DNA of 64,000 nucleotides. It comes from an uncultured Butyrivibrio sp. Lineage in GTDB: Bacteria; Bacillota; Clostridia; Lachnospirales; Lachnospiraceae. Shown piece by piece: positions 44,594 to 53,909 of the stretch; within the stretch, counting starts at the first letter, position 1; the number at the start of each line of letters is the position of its first letter. The stretch spans positions 83,891 to 147,890 of the forward strand of contig CAMENP010000006.1 in assembly GCA_945928575.1 (NCBI GenBank), written 5' to 3'. A model generated the notes under the pieces. It did not search any database, was not told where the DNA came from, and saw nothing but the letters and a program-made list of their open reading frames with translations. Position numbers and translations under genes: made by a program.

Positions 44594-47011
44594 TTACTGT
44601 CTGAGCACAGCTCCGAGTTTGGTAAGTTCCGCAAGTATTTTATCCATTATCTCGCCGATTTCCGTATCAGAAAGTGTTCTGTCTTTTGCACGGAACACAA
44701 GACTGAATGCAACAGATTTCTTACCTGCTCCGACCTGCTCGCCCTCATATATATCAAAGAGTTCGCAGCTTTCAAGAAGCTTGCCGCCTTTTTTGATGAT
44801 TGCATTTTCCATTGTTCCGATAAGGACCTGCTTATCAACAACAAGGCTGATATCTCTCGTTGATGTCGGGAACTTGGCGATTCCTTCGTATTTCTTATCA
44901 AAACATGCATGTTCAACAATATATGGCATATCGATATCGGCATAATATACTCTGTCACCGATATTGTAATTCTCGCATACCTGCGGATGAACTTCTCCGA
45001 GATATCCGACTTTCACTCCATCATATATGATATCCGCCTGTCTTCCCGGATGAAGGAAAGGTTTCTTATCTTCAGGATCATATGTGATTCTTCCGTCAAG
45101 TCCGACTTTCTCAAAGAATTCCTCAACAACACCCTTCATCGTGAAGAAATCTCCATCTCCGTACATTCCGAGGGTAAACTGTGTTCTCTCGTCAGGAAGT
45201 TCTGTAAGAGGCAATGCCTTCGGAATATATATATTACCGATCTCATATAATCTTACATTTTTATTTTTACGGTTATAGTTAGTCGCAAGCGAAGTAAGCA
45301 TACCGTTAAGCGCCTGTGTCTTCATGATACTGAAATCCTGTCCGAGAGGATTGAGTATCCTTATTGCCTGCCTGAGGTCTGAATTCTCCGGAACAAGGAG
45401 TTTGTCAAATGCCTTAGGACTTTCAAAAGAATAATTCATGGACTGTGAGAATCCGCAGAACTGTGCGACTTCCCTTGCCACCGATTCCACTCTTAATTTG
45501 AATGAAAGCTTACCGGATGTCGATTCTCCCGACGGAAGTGTTACCGGAATCTTATCGTATCCATAGAATCTTGCAACTTCTTCTGCCATATCGCAGGTTC
45601 TTAAAAGATCCTGTCTGAACGACGGAATGCGAAGTGTATTATCTGATTCATTATATCTGATTTCGAGTTTACCGAAATACTTAAGCATATCATCAGAACT
45701 TACATCTGTTCCGAGAAGTTTATTGTATTTGTCAGGCTCAAACGGAAGGACTTTTTCTTCAGGTTTTACAGGAAATACGTCTACCATTCCTCCTACAACT
45801 TCACCTGCCCCAAGCTCTTCAATGAGTTCACATGCCCTGTTGATCGCTGCCTCCGCGTTATATGGGTCAAGGCCTTTCTCGAATTTGCCCGATGCATCCG
45901 TTCTAAGTCCGACTTTCTTGGCGGAAACCCTTATATTGGCGCCGTCAAAACATGCTGCCTCAAAAAGCATCGTCTTTACATCATCTGTTATCTTGGAATT
46001 TTCTCCGCCCATGATTCCCGCAAGTCCGATTGCTTTCTCGCCGTCACAAATCATAAGCATTGATGAATCAAGTGTTCTGTCCTGTCCGTCAAGGGTGCAA
46101 AAAACTTCTTTGTCTGCGGCTCTTCTTACTACTATCTTATGGCCTGCAATTGTGTCATAGTCATATGCATGCATAGGCTGGCCGTATTCTTCCATTACAT
46201 AATTGGTAATGTCCACAATGTTATTGATAGGTCTTATTCCGCTTGCCGCAAGCCTTCTCTGCATCCATTCCGGTGAAGGAGCAAGTTTGATATTTTTGAC
46301 CATTCTTGCACAATAACGCTTGCACAGATCTCCGGCCTCAACATCAACGCTTACCATATCATTAACGTTCTCATCGTTACCTGTAGGTTTGATATCAGGA
46401 AGTACAAAATCCTTACGGAATGTTGCCGCAGCCTCTCTTGCAATTCCGATTATACTGTAGCAGTCAACTCTGTTTGATGTAATTTCATATTCAAAAACAA
46501 CATCATGAAGTCCAAGTGCTTCTATTGCATCAGAGCCTACAACAGCATCCTTTCCCATATCATAAAGACCGCTCTCCGGAGCGTCCGGGTAATAATCTCT
46601 TGAAGAACCGAGTTCCTCTATCGAGCACATCATACCCTCTGAATCAATGCCTCTTAATTTGCCTTTTTTGATCTTGATTCCGCCCGGTGTCCTGCTGCCG
46701 TCATGTCCTCCGGCAACCCTTCCTCCGTCAAGGCAGACCGGCGTTTTCATTCCTTCATATACATTAGGCGCTCCCGTGACGATCTGTATCTGTCTGTCAC
46801 CGATGTCTACCTGGCAGATTACAAGCTTGTCCGCATCCGGGTGTTTATCTATTTTCTTAACCTGGCCTACAACTATTTTGTCAAGATCTTCATCAAGTCT
46901 CTCAAAGCCTTCAACCTTGGTTCCGGTAAGTGTCATTGCATCCGTATATTCCTGTGCCGTGCAGTCAAGATCAGGCACAAATGATTTAATCCATGATAAT
47001 GCTGTATTCAT
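44594..47011 (-). CDS. pheT: Phenylalanyl-tRNA synthetase beta subunit
   Basis: This 805-residue beta chain carries the tRNA-binding EMAP/OB domain near the N-terminus (VVGQVKKIDKHPDADKLVICQVDIG), the B3/B4 editing module (residues about 200-385), B5, a catalytic-like core, and a C-terminal ferredoxin-fold anticodon-binding domain (FPTSTRDISLVVD). Length matches the bacterial family. It follows pheS by 26 bases and is controlled by the same T-box leader. Confidence 0.95.
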   Translation of the reverse strand: MNTALSWIKSFVPDLDCTAQEYTDAMTLTGTKVEGFERLDEDLDKIVVGQVKKIDKHPDADKLVICQVDIGDRQIQIVTGAPNVYEGMKTPVCLDGGRVAGGHDGSRTPGGIKIKKGKLRGIDSEGMMCSIEELGSSRDYYPDAPESGLYDMGKDAVVGSDAIEALGLHDVVFEYEITSNRVDCYSIIGIAREAAATFRKDFVLPDIKPTGNDENVNDMVSVDVEAGDLCKRYCARMVKNIKLAPSPEWMQRRLAASGIRPINNIVDITNYVMEEYGQPMHAYDYDTIAGHKIVVRRAADKEVFCTLDGQDRTLDSSMLMICDGEKAIGLAGIMGGENSKITDDVKTMLFEAACFDGANIRVSAKKVGLRTDASGKFEKGLDPYNAEAAINRACELIEELGAGEVVGGMVDVFPVKPEEKVLPFEPDKYNKLLGTDVSSDDMLKYFGKLEIRYNESDNTLRIPSFRQDLLRTCDMAEEVARFYGYDKIPVTLPSGESTSGKLSFKLRVESVAREVAQFCGFSQSMNYSFESPKAFDKLLVPENSDLRQAIRILNPLGQDFSIMKTQALNGMLTSLATNYNRKNKNVRLYEIGNIYIPKALPLTELPDERTQFTLGMYGDGDFFTMKGVVEEFFEKVGLDGRITYDPEDKKPFLHPGRQADIIYDGVKVGYLGEVHPQVCENYNIGDRVYYADIDMPYIVEHACFDKKYEGIAKFPTSTRDISLVVDKQVLIGTMENAIIKKGGKLLESCELFDIYEGEQVGAGKKSVAFSLVFRAKDRTLSDTEIGEIMDKILAELTKLGAVLRQ

Positions 47012-47037
47012 ACGTAAATTCCTTTCGTCTTAATTAT

Positions 47038-48057
47038 TTAGAACTGGTTGAGAAATCTTATATCATTCTCATAAAGAAGTCTCATATCATCAATTTCATA
47101 TTTAAGTAATGCAATTCTCTCAAGACCGATACCAAATGCAAAACCTGTATACTCTTCAGGATCTATTCCGCTCATCTCAAGCACATGCGGATGAACCATA
47201 CCGCATCCGAGAATTTCTATCCAGCCTGAATCTTTACAGAATCGGCATCCTTTACCTCCGCACTTAAAGCACGAAACATCCATTTCAGCCGACGGCTCGG
47301 TGAATGGGAAGTGATGCGGTCTGAATTTAACCTTGGTCTGCTCTCCGAAAAGTTCCTTGGCAAAAACAGCAAGGGTTCCCTTAAGATCGGAAAATGTTAT
47401 ATTTTTATCGATTACGAGACCTTCTACCTGATGGAAAGAAGGTGAATGTGTCGCATCGACTTCATCCGAACGGAATACTCTTCCCGGTGCGATCATTCTG
47501 ATAGGGATTCTGCCCTTTTCCATCTCGTGAACCTGTGTGGAAGATGTCTGTGTTCTAAGCACGATATTACTGTTAATATAGAATGTATCCTGCTCATCCT
47601 TTGCCGGATGGTTGGCAGGAATATTGAGCGCTTCAAAGTTATAATAATCGTATTCCACTTCCGGTCCTTCTACAACCTCATATCCCATTCCTACGAATAT
47701 TCTCTCCACTTCCTCAAGCGCAACCGTATTCGGATGTGAATGTCCTACAATATTTCTCTTGGCCGGAAGAGTTACATCGATTACTTCCTTTTTAAGCTTA
47801 GCCTCTCTTGCTGCATTGGCAAGATTATTCTTAATTTCTTCAAGTTTCTCTTCAATAGCGGTTCTGGTATCGTTAACCATCGCACCTACTTTCGGTCTTT
47901 CCTCTGCGGCTACGTCCTTCATACCCTTAAGTACTTCCGTAAGCTCACCTTTCTTGCCAAGATAAGCCACACGAATCTCGTTAAGTTTATCAAGATTATC
48001 ACAAGACTTGATTTTCTCGATGGCTTTTTCCCTGATTGCCTGTAATTTCTCTTTCAT
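47038..48057 (-). CDS. pheS: Phenylalanyl-tRNA synthetase alpha subunit
   Basis: This 339-residue class II synthetase chain forms Phe-tRNA with PheT. The N-terminal coiled coil (about residues 1-90) precedes motif 1 around [14 protein letters not shown] and motif 2 [56 protein letters not shown] and motif 3 [22 protein letters not shown] follow. It is the first gene after a phenylalanine T-box and promoter. Confidence 0.96.
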   Translation of the reverse strand: MKEKLQAIREKAIEKIKSCDNLDKLNEIRVAYLGKKGELTEVLKGMKDVAAEERPKVGAMVNDTRTAIEEKLEEIKNNLANAAREAKLKKEVIDVTLPAKRNIVGHSHPNTVALEEVERIFVGMGYEVVEGPEVEYDYYNFEALNIPANHPAKDEQDTFYINSNIVLRTQTSSTQVHEMEKGRIPIRMIAPGRVFRSDEVDATHSPSFHQVEGLVIDKNITFSDLKGTLAVFAKELFGEQTKVKFRPHHFPFTEPSAEMDVSCFKCGGKGCRFCKDSGWIEILGCGMVHPHVLEMSGIDPEEYTGFAFGIGLERIALLKYEIDDMRLLYENDIRFLNQF

Positions 48058-48067
48058 ATCGATATCC

Positions 48068-48314
48068 TTTCATAAAAAAATCCCCGTCCCCAAAAAGGGA
48101 CGAGGTTACTCGCGGTACCACCCTGTTTCCGGTCAAATGACCGACACTCTGTCTGCGTAACGTGCATATACGTCATCTCCTACTGTGATTTCAAAGATGC
48201 AGCTCCGGCATGAATTTCACTATGTGGCTGAACTTAAGCGGACTTACAGCCGGTGATCCGCTATCTCTGAAAGAATTCCATATAGCTACTGTGTGCCTTC
48301 ACAGCCTTTAACCT
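48068..48314 (-). promoter_or_regulatory. T-box leader controlling pheST
   Basis: The minus-strand leader ends in the T-box sequence GGTGGTACCGCG (about 48111-48122), which forms the antiterminator. A competing 9-bp GC-rich terminator (48082-48090 with 48097-48105) and a T run follow. An AG-rich loop motif lies near the 5' side, and the triplet TTC at 48214-48212, before an A, is a candidate Phe specifier codon. Uncharged tRNA-Phe would stabilise the antiterminator and raise synthetase expression. The specifier placement is an inference from position; the T-box core is clear. Confidence 0.93.
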
Positions 48315-48320
48315 ATGTCA

Positions 48321-48348
48321 ATAATAACACATTATCCCGCTTTGTCAA
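48321..48348 (-). promoter_or_regulatory. Promoter of the T-box-pheST transcript
   Basis: A perfect TTGACA (48343-48348) and TATTAT (48321-48326) are separated by 16 bases on the minus strand. The start is predicted near 48314. Confidence 0.8.
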
Positions 48349-48365
48349 TCAGATTTTTCTCATAT

Positions 48366-48393
48366 TAGACATAGTATGCGATTAAAATATAAT
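48366..48393 (+). promoter_or_regulatory. Promoter of the D-Ala-D-Ala carboxypeptidase gene
   Basis: TAGACA (48366-48371) and a perfect TATAAT (48388-48393) are 16 bases apart on the plus strand. They are divergent from the pheST promoter, with only 17 bases between the two -35 boxes. Confidence 0.7.
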
Positions 48394-48419
48394 ATATATA
48401 TTATTTCAGGATATGATTT

Positions 48420-49574
48420 ATGAAAAAAATAACTGCCTGGCTGACGGTATTGATAACCGTTATGTCAATAATTGTTCCCGTGAAAGCCGACGGGCCGGAA
48501 ATCGAGGCGCCATGTGCCATCCTTATGGAGGCATCAACAGGGCGCGTTATATATGAAAAAAATGCCGATGAAAGCCTGCATCCCGCCAGCATCACCAAAA
48601 TAATGACTCTCATACTTATTTTTGATGCTGTTGACGACGGTTCAATTGCATTAGGTGATACCGTCACTGTTTCGGAGCATGCTGCCTCAATGGGCGGAAG
48701 CCAGGTATTTCTCGAACCCGGAGAAACACAGACCGTCGAAACCATGATCAAATGTATCGCAATCGCAAGTGCCAATGATGCCTGTGTTGCCATGGCCGAG
48801 CACATTTCAGGCTCTGAAGATGCTTTTGTTCAATCGATGAATGAACGCGCCAAAGCACTCGGTATGAACAATACCAACTTCGTAAACTGTTGCGGTCTTG
48901 ACGCTGACGGTCATATGACCACAGCAAGGGATGTTGCCGTTATGTCACGCGAACTTATAACGGCACACCCGGCAATACATGATTATTCCTGTATATGGAT
49001 GGATACCATCACACATGTCACACGCCGCGGCGAATCCGAATTCGTACTAAGTAACACAAACAAACTTCTCAAGCAGTATGAATGGGCAACAGGGCTCAAA
49101 ACCGGCTCCACAAGTCTTGCCAAATTCTGCCTGTCCGCCACCGCCAGACGTAATGACATTGAACTGATTTCCGTAATAATGGCATCTCCAAGCGGGAAAA
49201 CACGAGTGTCTGATTCCATTACACTGCTCAATTACGGTTACGGAATTTGTTCACTCTATCACGATAGCAATATGCCGTCGATTGATGTAATCCCAATCAG
49301 AGATGGTATCAAATCAGATATTTCAGTAGAATACTCCTCTCAGATGAATTATCTTTTTACCGACAAATACGATGCGTCCCTTATCGAATGCCGCGCCGAA
49401 TATCTTGAAGATCTTAAAGCTCCTGTACAAAAAGGCGATGTCGTAGGGCAGCTCACTTATACGTATGACGGAAAATTCATGACCTCAATTGACATTATCG
49501 CATCCGAAAGTATCGAAAAAGCAGGATACGGTGATTATCTGAATTCTCTGTGGCAATGTTTCCTCGGAAATTAA
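48420..49574 (+). CDS. dacF: D-alanyl-D-alanine carboxypeptidase (DacF type, S11 family)
   Basis: This 384-residue low-mass penicillin-binding protein trims the terminal D-Ala from peptidoglycan stem peptides outside the membrane. A signal peptide covers about residues 1-23. The three active-site motifs are SITK (Ser57), SAN (Ser117) and KTG (Lys227), with EKNADESLHPASITKIMT typical of the group. A C-terminal PBP5-like beta domain follows, but no obvious amphipathic or membrane anchor helix. It is a single-gene unit with its own promoter and a bidirectional terminator shared with gltA. Confidence 0.92.
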   Translation: MKKITAWLTVLITVMSIIVPVKADGPEIEAPCAILMEASTGRVIYEKNADESLHPASITKIMTLILIFDAVDDGSIALGDTVTVSEHAASMGGSQVFLEPGETQTVETMIKCIAIASANDACVAMAEHISGSEDAFVQSMNERAKALGMNNTNFVNCCGLDADGHMTTARDVAVMSRELITAHPAIHDYSCIWMDTITHVTRRGESEFVLSNTNKLLKQYEWATGLKTGSTSLAKFCLSATARRNDIELISVIMASPSGKTRVSDSITLLNYGYGICSLYHDSNMPSIDVIPIRDGIKSDISVEYSSQMNYLFTDKYDASLIECRAEYLEDLKAPVQKGDVVGQLTYTYDGKFMTSIDIIASESIEKAGYGDYLNSLWQCFLGN

Positions 49575-49579
49575 ATTTA

Positions 49580-49613
49580 AAAGCCGGGAGATAAAATACC
49601 ATCTCCCGGCTTT
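49580..49613. terminator. Bidirectional terminator between dacF and gltA
   Basis: The 13-base arms 49580-49592 and 49601-49613 are perfectly complementary around an 8-base loop. A/T-rich flanks on both sides fit use by both converging genes. Confidence 0.88.
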
Positions 49614-49617
49614 ATAA

Positions 49618-51024
49618 CTATTTCATCGTTATTCTGTGCTGAATATCATCAGCGGTGTTAAGTTTCTTATTACGTGCATCAAGTTTCTCATACATCTTAG
49701 GGACCATTATGCTCTTATATGCAGGTCTTATAATCTTATCCACATTAATAAGTTCCTCCATACGGTGTGCGCTCCATCCCACTATTCTGGCGATAGCAAA
49801 AATAGGCGTATACAGTTCAAGCGGTATATTAAGCATACTGTATACAAATCCGCTGTAGAAATCCACATTCGCACTGACGCCCTTATATATATGGCATGAT
49901 TCCGATATTACCTCAGGTGCAATACGTTCAATCATGGAATAAAGTGCAAATTCATCGCTGTGATGTGTCTCAGTCGCCAGTTCTTCAACAAATGACTTGA
50001 ATATTCTGGCACGCGGATCTGATATCGAATATACCGCATGGCCCATTCCATATATAAGACCGCTCTTATCAAATGCTTCTTTACGAAGGATTTTCTTAAG
50101 GTAATCCCTTACCATATCTTCATCTTTAAGATCCCTTACATGTTCCTTAAGATCGTTCATCATCTTAACGACCTTGATGTTGGCGCCGCCATGTTTAGGT
50201 CCTTTGAGTGAAGAAAGCGCTGCCGCCACTACCGAATATGTATCAGAGCCCGATGAGGTAACCACGCGTGTTGTAAATGTTGAATTATTGCCTCCGCCAT
50301 GTTCCATATGAAGCACAAGCGCTGCATCGAGAACCTTGGCTTCAACATCCGTATATGACTTATCAGGTCTTAGCAATCTCAATATGTTCTCGGCAAAAGA
50401 CAGGCTGTTATCAGGTCTGTGTATGTAAAGGCTGTCATCTCTCTCATAGTGATTATATGCATGATATCCGTATACGGCAAGCATAGGCAGAACACTTATA
50501 AGCATAAGGCACTGACGCATTACATTGTCAATCGAAAGATCTGAAACGTTATTATCGTACGAGGCAAGTGTAAGTATACTCTTGGTCAACGAGTTCATTA
50601 TATCGCCACTCGGCGCCTTCATAATAACATCTCTTGTAAAATTCGTCGGAAGTCTCCTGCTCGCATTAAGGACGTCCTTAAATTCAGCAAGCTCGGCCTT
50701 GGTCGGCAGATCCCCGAAAAGAAGAAGATATGCCGTCTCTTCAAATCCGAAACGGTTATCCGACCTGAAACCTCTCACTATATCCATTATATTATAACCG
50801 CGGTAGTACAGCTCACCGTCACAAGGAATCGTCTTACCATCGATCTCATCGTATGATTTAATTAAAGATATTGACGTAAGTCCGGAAAGAACTCCCTTTC
50901 CGTTCTTATCACGTAATCCACGCTTAACCCCGTATTGGTCATATAATGCCGGATCTATCTTCTGTTCACGCGCACATTTTGCCGCGTATTTTTCTGTAAA
51001 ATCATTAACGTTCTCTAGTGTCAT
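49618..51024 (-). CDS. gltA: Citrate synthase family protein
   Basis: This 468-residue protein condenses acetyl-CoA with oxaloacetate (or propionyl-CoA as methylcitrate synthase). Landmarks are GELYYRGYNIMDIV, MEHGGGNNSTFTTRV, LKGPKHGGANIKV, YGMGHAVYSISDPRA and the catalytic-Asp region GVSANVDFYSGFVYSMLNIP. It stands without other TCA genes; in fermentative Clostridia it may feed glutamate synthesis. A TATAAT box at 51057-51062 has an extended TGT before it but no clear -35. The stop codon is TAG. Confidence 0.9.
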   Translation of the reverse strand: MTLENVNDFTEKYAAKCAREQKIDPALYDQYGVKRGLRDKNGKGVLSGLTSISLIKSYDEIDGKTIPCDGELYYRGYNIMDIVRGFRSDNRFGFEETAYLLLFGDLPTKAELAEFKDVLNASRRLPTNFTRDVIMKAPSGDIMNSLTKSILTLASYDNNVSDLSIDNVMRQCLMLISVLPMLAVYGYHAYNHYERDDSLYIHRPDNSLSFAENILRLLRPDKSYTDVEAKVLDAALVLHMEHGGGNNSTFTTRVVTSSGSDTYSVVAAALSSLKGPKHGGANIKVVKMMNDLKEHVRDLKDEDMVRDYLKKILRKEAFDKSGLIYGMGHAVYSISDPRARIFKSFVEELATETHHSDEFALYSMIERIAPEVISESCHIYKGVSANVDFYSGFVYSMLNIPLELYTPIFAIARIVGWSAHRMEELINVDKIIRPAYKSIMVPKMYEKLDARNKKLNTADDIQHRITMK

Positions 51025-51110
51025 ATATTATCCCTCCTGTTATCCTTTATTTTGATATTATAACACACAACACTGTCTTTGGGGAGCATTTTATAAAAAA
51101 TTAAGATTTC

Positions 51111-51144
51111 AAAAGGCCCGAAACAGTAAATTTTGTTCCGGGCC
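51111..51144 (-). terminator. Terminator after the first pullulanase gene
   Basis: The 11-base arms 51115-51125 and 51134-51144 pair, with one G-T type mismatch, around 8 bases. On the minus strand they are followed by TTTTG. They lie 15 bases after the pullulanase stop. Confidence 0.85.
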
Positions 51145-51158
51145 CGTGAATTGTCAGA

Positions 51159-53774
51159 TTATTTTACAAGAATTGTTGTCGTCATAGAATCCACCGTAAT
51201 CTTTCCTGAAATATTGCCTAGGCTCTTTGTTCCGGCAGTGCTGCCGCTTACATAAATCGTCCATGTTCCATCCGGAAGTTCTACGGTAACGTCCTTTGAC
51301 AGCGGATTATGAATAACATATATACCGTCCGCAGTCTCTCCGTTACACGGTAAAAGTTCGTATGCTATCACTCCGTCTTCAACATCATTGTTAAATTTGT
51401 AATATGACGAAGCTTTATCCATATTACGGAATGCCGGATGCGCCTTACGAAATTCTATAAGACCCTTGTAATAGCTGAAAACTTTCTGCTGTGACGCTCC
51501 GGATAAGCTATCCCATTTGATACTGTTGACTGAATCCGGTGAATTGTAACTGTTTTCATCAAATGTTCCGTCAGCCTTAACCTTGGAACGCAGCATCTCC
51601 TCTCCGGAGAAAATAAACGGTATTCCCTGTGCCGTATATATTATGGCTGCAGACATAAGATTCTGTTTTACCCTGCTTTCATAAGGGTCCGATGCATTGG
51701 ATGTATTAATTTCATCCCATAATGTCAGATTATCATGGCATGATGCATAATTTACCTGCTGGTACGGCAGGCTGCTCCATGAGACCATTCCCTGTATATA
51801 TCTCTTAAGCGATGTTGTCTGGCCTGTCTCTCCGTTAATATATCCCTTGTCCGAAGGAATAAATACAGTTCCTTTAAGCGTATCCCTGATAGAATCATTA
51901 AACATTGCAAAATTATCTATGCGTGACACATTGTTCTGGGTTGCTAAAAATGTGTAATCCTTTGTTGTTTTGGTGTCAAGAGACCATCCTTCTCCGTAAA
52001 GGATAATCGACGGGTCTATCTCATCAAGTGCCTTTCTGATTTCCTGGATGGTTTCCGCATCAATAAGGCCTACCAGATCAAATCTGAAACCGTCTATGTG
52101 ATATTCTTCTGCCCAATACACAACCGATTCAACAATATATTTTCTCACCATAAGACGTTCTGACGCAACATCATTACCACATGCCGATCCGTTGGAATCC
52201 GGTCTGTGGAAATATCCCGGCACTATCATATTATAACAGAATTCCGAATTATAGGTATGATTATATACAACATCCATCACTACACTTAGTCCGTTATCGT
52301 GCAGTCCCTTTACCATCTGCTTGAATTCCTTAATTCTTACCTCTCCGTTATACGGGTCCGACGAATAAGAACCTTCCGGAACATTATAATTCTTAGGATC
52401 ATATCCCCAGTTATATTGTGCTTTGGAAAGATTACTCTCGTCAACGGTTGCATAATCAAACACCGGCGAAAGCTGCAGATGTGTAATTCCAAGTTCTTTC
52501 ACATGGTCAAGTCCTGTTGCCTCTCCTGCTGAGTTTTTCGTTCCGGTCTCTGTCATTCCGAGGTATTTGCCCTTAGCTTTAATGCCGGACGACCCATCTA
52601 TTGAAAAATCTCTCACATGTGTCTCATATATTATCGCGTCCGTATAATTCATTCCCTTATTGGGATTAACATCTTTATCCCATCCGTCAGGATCGGTACT
52701 ACCCATGTCGATAACCATGGCACGGTCGCCGTTTACGCCAACCGCCTTTGCATACGGATCGCAGGCTTCTGTCTTTTCACCGTCACGCTCCACCGTGTAT
52801 GTGTAATATACACCGGACAGGCTCTGTGTCTCAACATAGCTCCATACTCCGTTATCTTCTTCCTTCATGGAAAGCGTCCTTATAAGATCATCGGCCGATT
52901 CATCACCGCTTCTGTAAAGATTAACCGTCACGCTGTCCGCCATAGGCGCCCAGACCTTAAAAGTTGTTGTATTTCCCTCAAGCGATGCGCCGAGGTCATT
53001 CCCTGCATACGAGTATTTGTTTTCAAAATCTTCCGTTGAATAAAAATCAGGTATTTTAATCATAAATTTGCACACTCCGTTAAGTAATACTGTGTAACTT
53101 CCCGCCCAGTCCGCTTTCTCCTTAAGCTTTACAATGACTTTCTCTTTATTGCGCTCATCAACTGTTACCGACTCACTTTCGAGTTCATCGCCGTTTGCAT
53201 CATATATAGCAATGGTCGTGTTATCCTCTGCACTGTCAGACAAAAAAACAGTGACGCTTTCATAATCATCCGACATAACCGCAGATTCCACAGCGGTTCC
53301 TTTAACACAATCATTATTATATTTAACATCCACTATCGAATGTCCCGATATAACATATACATCTATTGTACCCGTAATGTATTTTGATGTATCTATATAT
53401 CTGTCATCGGCATAATCTTTCGCATCCCAGTCATTAAGCCTTACAAGGAAGCCGACTCTTCTGGTTCCCGCATCAAAATGTGCGCTGCAAGTCACTCCAT
53501 CGTCATCAACCGTATTTTCAAAATCATACTGCTTTCCGGCAGATGTTGTCCAAAACCATACATTCCAGCCTTCATAATTACCGTCATCGCGAAGATAATG
53601 CAATCTTATGGTAATATCATCAGAAGTCTTTTGACTGCCATCTTCAGTTGTATCCTGTTCTTCCACACCTGTCGTCTCGGGCTGTATATCATGTCTTCCA
53701 TTACTGCATGCGCACAATGATATGACCATAATAACTGCCAGCATAAGACTTACAATACGGTATGATATCTTCAT
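51159..53774 (-). CDS. pulA: Type I pullulanase, surface lipoprotein (copy 1)
   Basis: This 871-residue enzyme cuts alpha-1,6 branches in pullulan and starch dextrins. A lipoprotein signal ends at Cys23 (LCAC), followed by a Thr/Glu linker and a CBM41-like module (about residues 54-145: HYLRDDGNYEGWNVWFW). A second N-terminal module and a CBM48-like part near TFKVWAP follow. The GH13 catalytic domain has the type I pullulanase motif YNWGYDP (454-460), DVVYNH, nucleophile Asp566 in GFRFDLVGL, acid/base Glu595 in YGEGW and His680-Asp681. It is a paralogue of the gene at 60901-63525, agreeing over the whole length. AAAGGA precedes the start. Confidence 0.93.
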   Translation of the reverse strand: MKISYRIVSLMLAVIMVISLCACSNGRHDIQPETTGVEEQDTTEDGSQKTSDDITIRLHYLRDDGNYEGWNVWFWTTSAGKQYDFENTVDDDGVTCSAHFDAGTRRVGFLVRLNDWDAKDYADDRYIDTSKYITGTIDVYVISGHSIVDVKYNNDCVKGTAVESAVMSDDYESVTVFLSDSAEDNTTIAIYDANGDELESESVTVDERNKEKVIVKLKEKADWAGSYTVLLNGVCKFMIKIPDFYSTEDFENKYSYAGNDLGASLEGNTTTFKVWAPMADSVTVNLYRSGDESADDLIRTLSMKEEDNGVWSYVETQSLSGVYYTYTVERDGEKTEACDPYAKAVGVNGDRAMVIDMGSTDPDGWDKDVNPNKGMNYTDAIIYETHVRDFSIDGSSGIKAKGKYLGMTETGTKNSAGEATGLDHVKELGITHLQLSPVFDYATVDESNLSKAQYNWGYDPKNYNVPEGSYSSDPYNGEVRIKEFKQMVKGLHDNGLSVVMDVVYNHTYNSEFCYNMIVPGYFHRPDSNGSACGNDVASERLMVRKYIVESVVYWAEEYHIDGFRFDLVGLIDAETIQEIRKALDEIDPSIILYGEGWSLDTKTTKDYTFLATQNNVSRIDNFAMFNDSIRDTLKGTVFIPSDKGYINGETGQTTSLKRYIQGMVSWSSLPYQQVNYASCHDNLTLWDEINTSNASDPYESRVKQNLMSAAIIYTAQGIPFIFSGEEMLRSKVKADGTFDENSYNSPDSVNSIKWDSLSGASQQKVFSYYKGLIEFRKAHPAFRNMDKASSYYKFNNDVEDGVIAYELLPCNGETADGIYVIHNPLSKDVTVELPDGTWTIYVSGSTAGTKSLGNISGKITVDSMTTTILVK

Positions 53775-53809
53775 GTCATTTATCCTTTCGACGTTGTGTT
53801 CGGGTTAGA

Positions 53810-53838
53810 ATTATATCATTAATTCAAAATAATCGCAA
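53810..53838 (-). promoter_or_regulatory. Promoter of pullulanase gene 1
   Basis: TTGCGA (53833-53838) and a perfect TATAAT (53810-53815) are separated by 17 bases on the minus strand. The -35 box is part of the inverted repeat listed next, so a protein bound there would affect initiation. Confidence 0.65.
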
Positions 53839-53873
53839 CGTCTTATAGTATTGTACCAAAAAGACGTTGCGAT
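53832..53873. repeat. 13-bp inverted repeat overlapping the pullulanase 1 promoter
   Basis: ATCGCAACGTCTT (53832-53844) and AAGACGTTGCGAT (53861-53873) are exact inverted arms with a 16-base gap. It could end transcripts of the upstream ABC operon, although only a weak T-rich tail follows. It could also be an operator pair, since one arm covers the -35 box. A third CGACGTTG-like copy lies at 53790-53796, between -10 and the start codon. Confidence 0.6.
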
Positions 53874-53874
53874 A

Positions 53875-53896
53875 TAAATATCAATAATCTTAGAAT
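53875..53896. repeat. 22-bp element shared by both pullulanase genes, copy 1
   Basis: These 22 bases are identical, in the same orientation, to 63589-63610 upstream of the second pullulanase gene. The copy lies about 100 bases before the pullulanase 1 start, just beyond the inverted repeat. Similarity continues weakly for some 15 bases further (TGTCA and TCT-GA blocks). It is a candidate binding site for a common regulator. Confidence 0.65.
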
Positions 53897-53909
53897 TTAT
53901 GTCATTTTT

